A stretch of 64,000 nt of DNA. It comes from Paenibacillaceae bacterium (GTDB lineage Bacteria; Bacillota; Bacilli; Paenibacillales; Paenibacillaceae). Where the stretch lies: assembly GCA_004134985.1 (NCBI GenBank), contig REGQ01000002.1:275232-339231 (forward strand), read 5' to 3'. The translations under genes were made by a program, and so were the position numbers. Each line of letters starts with the position of its first letter. The first letter of the stretch is position 1. A model generated the notes under the pieces. That model was not told the origin of the DNA. It saw nothing but the letters and a program-made list of their open reading frames with translations, and did no database searches. Shown one piece after another: positions 63,927 through 64,000 of this stretch.

Positions 63927-64000
63927 CATGTCGTAACAGTCTCATGCAGTGAATCAAAACTAGGCCCCAATACGTGCAGTATCCGGATGAATGCCTCTGC

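Overview
The window (about 50% G+C) looks like chromosomal core sequence from an aerobic, endospore-forming Firmicute of the Paenibacillus/Cohnella type. Evidence for this: sporulation genes (prkA, ytxC, a gamma-type SASP gene with a sigma-G-like promoter), the Firmicute helicase-loader pair dnaB-dnaI, a liaFSR cell-envelope stress module, coproheme decarboxylase (hemQ/chdC), the futalosine menaquinone gene mqnC, a Bacillus-type sdhCAB operon, an S-box and a T-box riboswitch, and frequent TTG/GTG starts behind strong GGAGG-like ribosome binding sites. No rRNA, tRNA, CRISPR array, prophage or insertion sequence was seen.

Layout. 1-3.2 kb: a minus-strand circularly permuted ATP-grasp / alpha-E / transglutaminase-like operon (the last gene is cut by the window edge). 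3.2-7.4 kb: a globin-coupled chemotaxis-type sensor, prkA and a DUF2161 nuclease-fold gene. 7.4-15.8 kb: an aminotransferase-fold protein without its catalytic lysine, a tiny membrane protein, an AbrB-like regulator, trmL, serC, thpR, a proteobacterial-type (GSI-beta) glutamine synthetase with a GlnR/TnrA box, DAHP synthase and ispH. 15.8-24.4 kb: a two-component system with htrA, yugN, liaFSR, a SASP gene and an ECF-like sigma factor. 24.5-31.9 kb: thrS with T-box, ytxC, mqnC, and metA-metI under a SAM-I riboswitch. 32.4-43.1 kb: corA, two LysR regulators, a HisJ-family phosphatase, fumC, a CcdC-like protein, an HxlR regulator and sdhCAB. 43.2-48.4 kb: a CPBP protease-like gene, a 1.1-kb tandemly duplicated non-coding segment and an enlarged uvrC. 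48.6-64 kb: a methyltransferase, a sulfate ABC transporter operon with yezD, a TetR/ABC-2 operon, a phosphatase, dnaB-dnaI, yuiB, hemQ, ndh with a Rex box, and yumC.

How genes fit together. Sulfur: sulfate import (sbp-cysTWA) plus acetyl-homoserine-route methionine synthesis (metA-metI). Respiration: sdhCAB, fumC, menaquinone synthesis (mqnC), type II NADH dehydrogenase under a Rex-like site, coproheme decarboxylation and ferredoxin-NADP reductase. Envelope stress: liaFSR and an OmpR/HK pair beside HtrA.

Most unusual items: an 18-residue tandem repeat inserted into the linker of UvrC; the duplicated GC-rich/AT-rich intergenic module after the CPBP gene, whose second copy begins with the last bases of that gene; an orphan Fur-box promoter near sdhCAB with no gene behind it; a phased repeat of an 11-bp motif next to it; the PLP-fold protein lacking its catalytic lysine; and GlnR-type sites in front of a GSI-beta glnA. 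No wholly new multi-gene system could be demonstrated from sequence alone.
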